A DNA stretch of 27,296 nucleotides from JBEGQX01 sp041180805 (GTDB lineage Bacteria; Planctomycetota; Planctomycetia; Gemmatales; Gemmataceae). The notes beneath the pieces are model-generated. The model saw only the letters and a program-made list of their open reading frames with translations. It was not told where the DNA came from and ran no database searches. The translations under genes and the position numbers were made by a program. This document shows, one piece after another, positions 25,772-27,296 of the stretch (position 1 is its first letter; the number at the start of each line of letters is the position of its first letter). The DNA lies in assembly GCA_041180805.1 (NCBI GenBank), contig JBEGQX010000352.1, positions 1 to 27,296 of the forward strand. Reading direction: 5' to 3'.

Positions 25772-25800
25772 TTTCGGTTATGCTTCTTGCGATGGGATCA

Positions 25801-25819
25801 ATGGCCATTCTTTGGCCAT
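25801..25819. repeat. Hairpin 1 of the cpaB leader
   Basis: ATGGCCA (25801-25807), loop TTCTT, TGGCCAT (25813-25819) is a perfect 7-bp inverted repeat about 47 bases after the cpaA stop. No U-run follows on either strand, so it may be an operator or RNA structure. Confidence 0.4.
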
Positions 25820-25865
25820 CACATATTCAATCTTAACTCAAAATTCGAAAAATAAAAATAATTCG

Positions 25866-26492
25866 TCATTGGATTAGCAGAATATCCGTACCTGGTAGAG
25901 GGTTCCTAAGTACTAAATGATAATATGCCAGGTATCCCAAAAAACCTATGCACAAGGGAACCCCGTAAGGCAACAGGTGCATTCTTGGTTTGCGTGCCGC
26001 TGCATTGTCCGCGGATTGGGCAACGCTTTTGCCTGCAAGATCCCCCAAAATATCTTTGGTATTCTGCAGGTTCTGCTTGATCTGGCCTCGGGCAAGAATC
26101 ATGAAAAAGGCAATCACACCACCAAGGACTGCCGCTGCCAGGAAGGAATACAGCACAATCCACTGGGCATCCACAAACGGGTAGTAGGCACCGACCCAAG
26201 CACCAAAGCCCATTTGCATTTTTACATCGCCGGCACCCATCCCACCAATGGCGTAAACCGGAAATATCAAGGCAAATCCAATCACGGTTGCCAGCAGGCT
26301 GCCGCCAATGGTGCCAACCCCGGAATCAGAAACCAGGTGAAATGAATTTAAAATTCCCAAGGCCCAGCCCATGAAGATGAGTGGAAATGTAAGCTTGTTG
26401 GGAACTTTTAGCATCCAACCGTCAATCACCGCGGCGACAATCATCGCCAGGGATAGGAAAATGATGGGCCAGGCGTGGATGGAAATTTGCAT
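25866..26492 (-). CDS. cpaA: Prepilin peptidase CpaA/TadV (A24 family)
   Basis: 208 residues, mostly membrane-spanning. It is an aspartic peptidase of the inner membrane that removes the leader from Flp prepilins. Both catalytic Asp are visible: D24 in AAVIDGWMLKVPNKLTF, and D89 in GGMGAGDVKMQ (the GxGDxK motif). About five to six hydrophobic spans occur, with a charged cytoplasmic loop around 135-165 (ARGQIKQNLQNTKDILGDL). No N-methyltransferase domain is present, typical for Tad peptidases. The start at 26492 follows AAAAGAGA. It lies just after the pilin gene and its terminator, so it probably needs read-through or its own promoter. Confidence 0.93.
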   Translation of the reverse strand: MQISIHAWPIIFLSLAMIVAAVIDGWMLKVPNKLTFPLIFMGWALGILNSFHLVSDSGVGTIGGSLLATVIGFALIFPVYAIGGMGAGDVKMQMGFGAWVGAYYPFVDAQWIVLYSFLAAAVLGGVIAFFMILARGQIKQNLQNTKDILGDLAGKSVAQSADNAAARKPRMHLLPYGVPLCIGFLGYLAYYHLVLRNPLPGTDILLIQ

Positions 26493-26578
26493 GACACAAT
26501 CTCTTTTAAATACATGGTACCTGTGTATTAGGAAATTCTATGGAAGATTTGCTGGGCATTAGCACGGAAAGGCTGCTG

Positions 26579-26620
26579 AAAATAAAAAGGGCGTGATAGT
26601 TGCTTCAACCATCACGCCCC
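26579..26620 (-). terminator. Rho-independent terminator after flp1
   Basis: On the minus strand GGGCGTGAT pairs with ATCACGCCC as a 9-bp GC-rich stem, extended inside by a 4-bp GTTG/CAAC stem around a 3-base loop, followed by TTTTTATTTT (26579-26588). This is a classical strong terminator 12 bases after the pilin stop. It should keep most pilin transcripts from reaching cpaA, matching the need for much more pilin than machinery. Confidence 0.88.
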
Positions 26621-26631
26621 AGAAAAACCAA

Positions 26632-26814
26632 CTAGGAACCAGCACCAATAGTCGTTGCGACATTGTTAAAGGTTTGGCTGGTTTTTTGGCCAAGCAGAGT
26701 GACTGCCCCGATGGCGACCACGATAATCAGTGCCACCATGACCGCATATTCGACCGCGGTTGGGCCATCTTCGCTCTTCAGAAAAGCCACAATTTTCTTT
26801 TTCAGATCGTTCAT
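26632..26814 (-). CDS. flp: Flp family type IVb pilin (copy 1, next to cpaA)
   Basis: 60 residues from the ATG at 26814, which has an AGGGGGTG ribosome site; the longer frame to 26853 adds nothing family-like. A short basic leader (MNDLKKKIVAFLKSEDG, 17 residues) precedes the Flp processing motif G/PTAVEY, with E5 and Y6 of the mature pilin and then the hydrophobic helix AVMVALIIVVAIGAV. The mature pilin would be 43 residues. Processed by CpaA, it should form the main Tad pilus fibre. Its transcript has a long leader (about 230 bases) with a dyad (26907-26950) and ends at its own terminator. It is very similar to copy 2. Confidence 0.95.
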   Translation of the reverse strand: MNDLKKKIVAFLKSEDGPTAVEYAVMVALIIVVAIGAVTLLGQKTSQTFNNVATTIGAGS

Positions 26815-27044
26815 AACGCACCCCCTGCTTTCAAACAGTAATTCGAAAAGCATGCAGATGAAACGCTCAAGAACATGCTGCTGAACCCGAATCTGTCTTC
26901 CATGGCAATTTGGCGACTTATCCTGATCGCAAGAATATAGTTGCCAAATTCATTATCTGCCGTCGTATTTCCCCAAGCCCATCTGGAAGCCAACAGAACA
27001 ATTTTAAATTAACACATTAAAGACATTTAATAACATAATTGTTT
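26815..27044 (-). promoter_or_regulatory. Upstream region of flp1 with dyad and AT-rich stretch
   Basis: This gap holds no plausible gene. The part nearest the flp2 terminator (about 27000-27044) is AT-rich with ATTAAA/TTTAAT symmetry, a possible promoter upstream element. An 11-base dyad lies at 26907-26950. A TTGGCA near 26942-26947 is a fair -35 match, but no convincing -10 follows at 16-18 bases, and no sigma-54 -24/-12 site was found. Confidence 0.4.
26907..26950. repeat. Long inverted repeat upstream of flp1
   Basis: AATTTGGCGAC (26907-26917) and GTTGCCAAATT (26940-26950) are 11-base arms with one mismatch (a G-U pair in plus-strand RNA), around a 22-base loop. It lies 93-136 bases before the flp1 ATG. 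It could be an operator, a leader hairpin or part of a small antisense RNA. Confidence 0.5.
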
Positions 27045-27074
27045 GAAAAATATACCCCTCATTTTCCGGGGTAT
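27045..27074 (-). terminator. Rho-independent terminator after flp2
   Basis: On the minus strand ATACCCC, a 9-base loop, GGGGTAT (27052-27074) is a 7-bp stem followed by ATTTTTC (27045-27051). It lies 14 bases after the flp2 stop and should end the flp2 transcript, making it a separate unit from flp1. Confidence 0.8.
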
Positions 27075-27088
27075 GAAATTTAAACGTG

Positions 27089-27277
27089 TTAACTGGCAGA
27101 AGTTTTTCCTAACTCGGTCCCGACATTATTAAATGTCTCACTGGTTTTCTGGCCTAGCAACTGCACAGCCCCGATGGCGACCACGATAATCAGCGCCACC
27201 ATGACTGCGTATTCGACAGCGGTGGGACCATCTTCGCTCTTCAGGAACTTCGCAAGGCTTTGCTTTAGGGAATTCAT
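27089..27277 (-). CDS. flp: Flp family type IVb pilin (copy 2, at window end)
   Basis: 62 residues. The leader MNSLKQSLAKFLKSEDG precedes the cleavage motif G/PTAVEY and the helix AVMVALIIVVAIGAV, identical to copy 1 over KSEDGPTAVEYAVM and beyond. The mature pilin would be 45 residues; the tails differ (GTELGKTSAS against ATTIGAGS). The central 76 bases (27169-27244) match copy 1 (26706-26781) at about 70 positions, mostly with silent changes, indicating duplication under selection. The start at 27277 follows AAAGG; its promoter lies outside the window. Confidence 0.95.
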   Translation of the reverse strand: MNSLKQSLAKFLKSEDGPTAVEYAVMVALIIVVAIGAVQLLGQKTSETFNNVGTELGKTSAS

Positions 27278-27296
27278 GTTGTATACCTTTGCTCGA

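Larger units (their letters stand above)
25600..25865 (-). promoter_or_regulatory. Structured intergenic leader between cpaA and cpaB
   Basis: This 266-base gap is far longer than others in the locus and has no plausible gene. On the minus strand it holds an A/T-rich start (a TTATTTTTATTTTTC run right after the cpaA stop) and three hairpins: ATGGCCA/TGGCCAT (25801-25819), GCTA-CTGGG/CCCAG-TAGC (25739-25771) and CCG-TAATT/AATTA-CGG (25709-25729). It could be a transcript terminator with a new promoter, or an RNA control element for cpaB and the genes behind it. It does not match a c-di-GMP riboswitch as far as I can tell. Confidence 0.45.

Noticed and set aside
25600..25865. Possible c-di-GMP riboswitch before cpaB
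   Set aside because: The hairpins do not show the known GEMM consensus segments as far as I can read; kept only as an unassigned structured leader.
26811..26993. 60-codon minus-strand frame upstream of flp1
   Set aside because: Overlaps the flp1 ribosome site and start in another frame and has no ribosome site; more likely leader RNA.
26815..27044. Sigma-54 promoter before flp1
   Set aside because: GG and GC pairs occur (for example around TTGGCA and TTGGCTTCC) but the spacing to a GC element is wrong.

Overview
The window looks like a chromosomal segment of a planctomycete (Planctomycetota; possibly a Gemmataceae- or Pirellulales-type lineage, which the sequence alone does not settle). The main evidence is a gene pair almost diagnostic for that phylum, a DUF1549/DUF1553 cytochrome-like protein followed by a Tat-exported DUF1501 protein. 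Exported pre-peptidase-domain, esterase and neutral-ceramidase-like proteins follow, and a large Tad/Flp pilus locus lies beside them. No rRNA, tRNA, CRISPR array, insertion sequence or phage gene was seen.

Region 1 (1-5937) is a metabolic block. It opens with the C-terminal part of a ceramidase-like gene (+). It then has a minus-strand operon reading M81 (MlrC-like) metallopeptidase, threonine-synthase-like PLP enzyme, RidA. A divergent plus-strand operon carries an RraA-family protein, a SnoaL/NTF2-like protein and a secreted SASA-type carbohydrate esterase. The two operons share a 94-bp divergent promoter region.

Region 2 (6071-14579) is a plus-strand run of five exported proteins: DUF1549/DUF1553 with two c-type haem motifs, DUF1501 with a twin-arginine signal, a two-PPC-domain protein, an alpha/beta-hydrolase esterase and a second ceramidase-like protein. 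Most intergenic gaps are short, so they are probably co-transcribed. They suggest extracytoplasmic breakdown of a complex polymer or lipid, but no substrate can be read from the sequence.

Region 3 (14580-27277, all minus strand) is a Tad pilus locus. In transcription order it holds two Flp pilin genes, each with its own intrinsic terminator, then cpaA (prepilin peptidase), a structured leader, cpaB, cpaC (secretin), cpaE, cpaF (motor ATPase), tadB and tadC. These are followed by a lipoprotein, a previously unlisted 38-residue single-span membrane protein, a winged-helix plus MoxR-like AAA+ ATPase, and a TadD-like TPR lipoprotein. TadE/TadF/TadG minor pilins are not present in the window. The lipoprotein, microprotein and AAA+ ATPase occupy the place where they often lie. 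This cassette, the leader hairpins upstream of cpaB and the long dyad upstream of the second-transcribed pilin gene are the least explained elements here.
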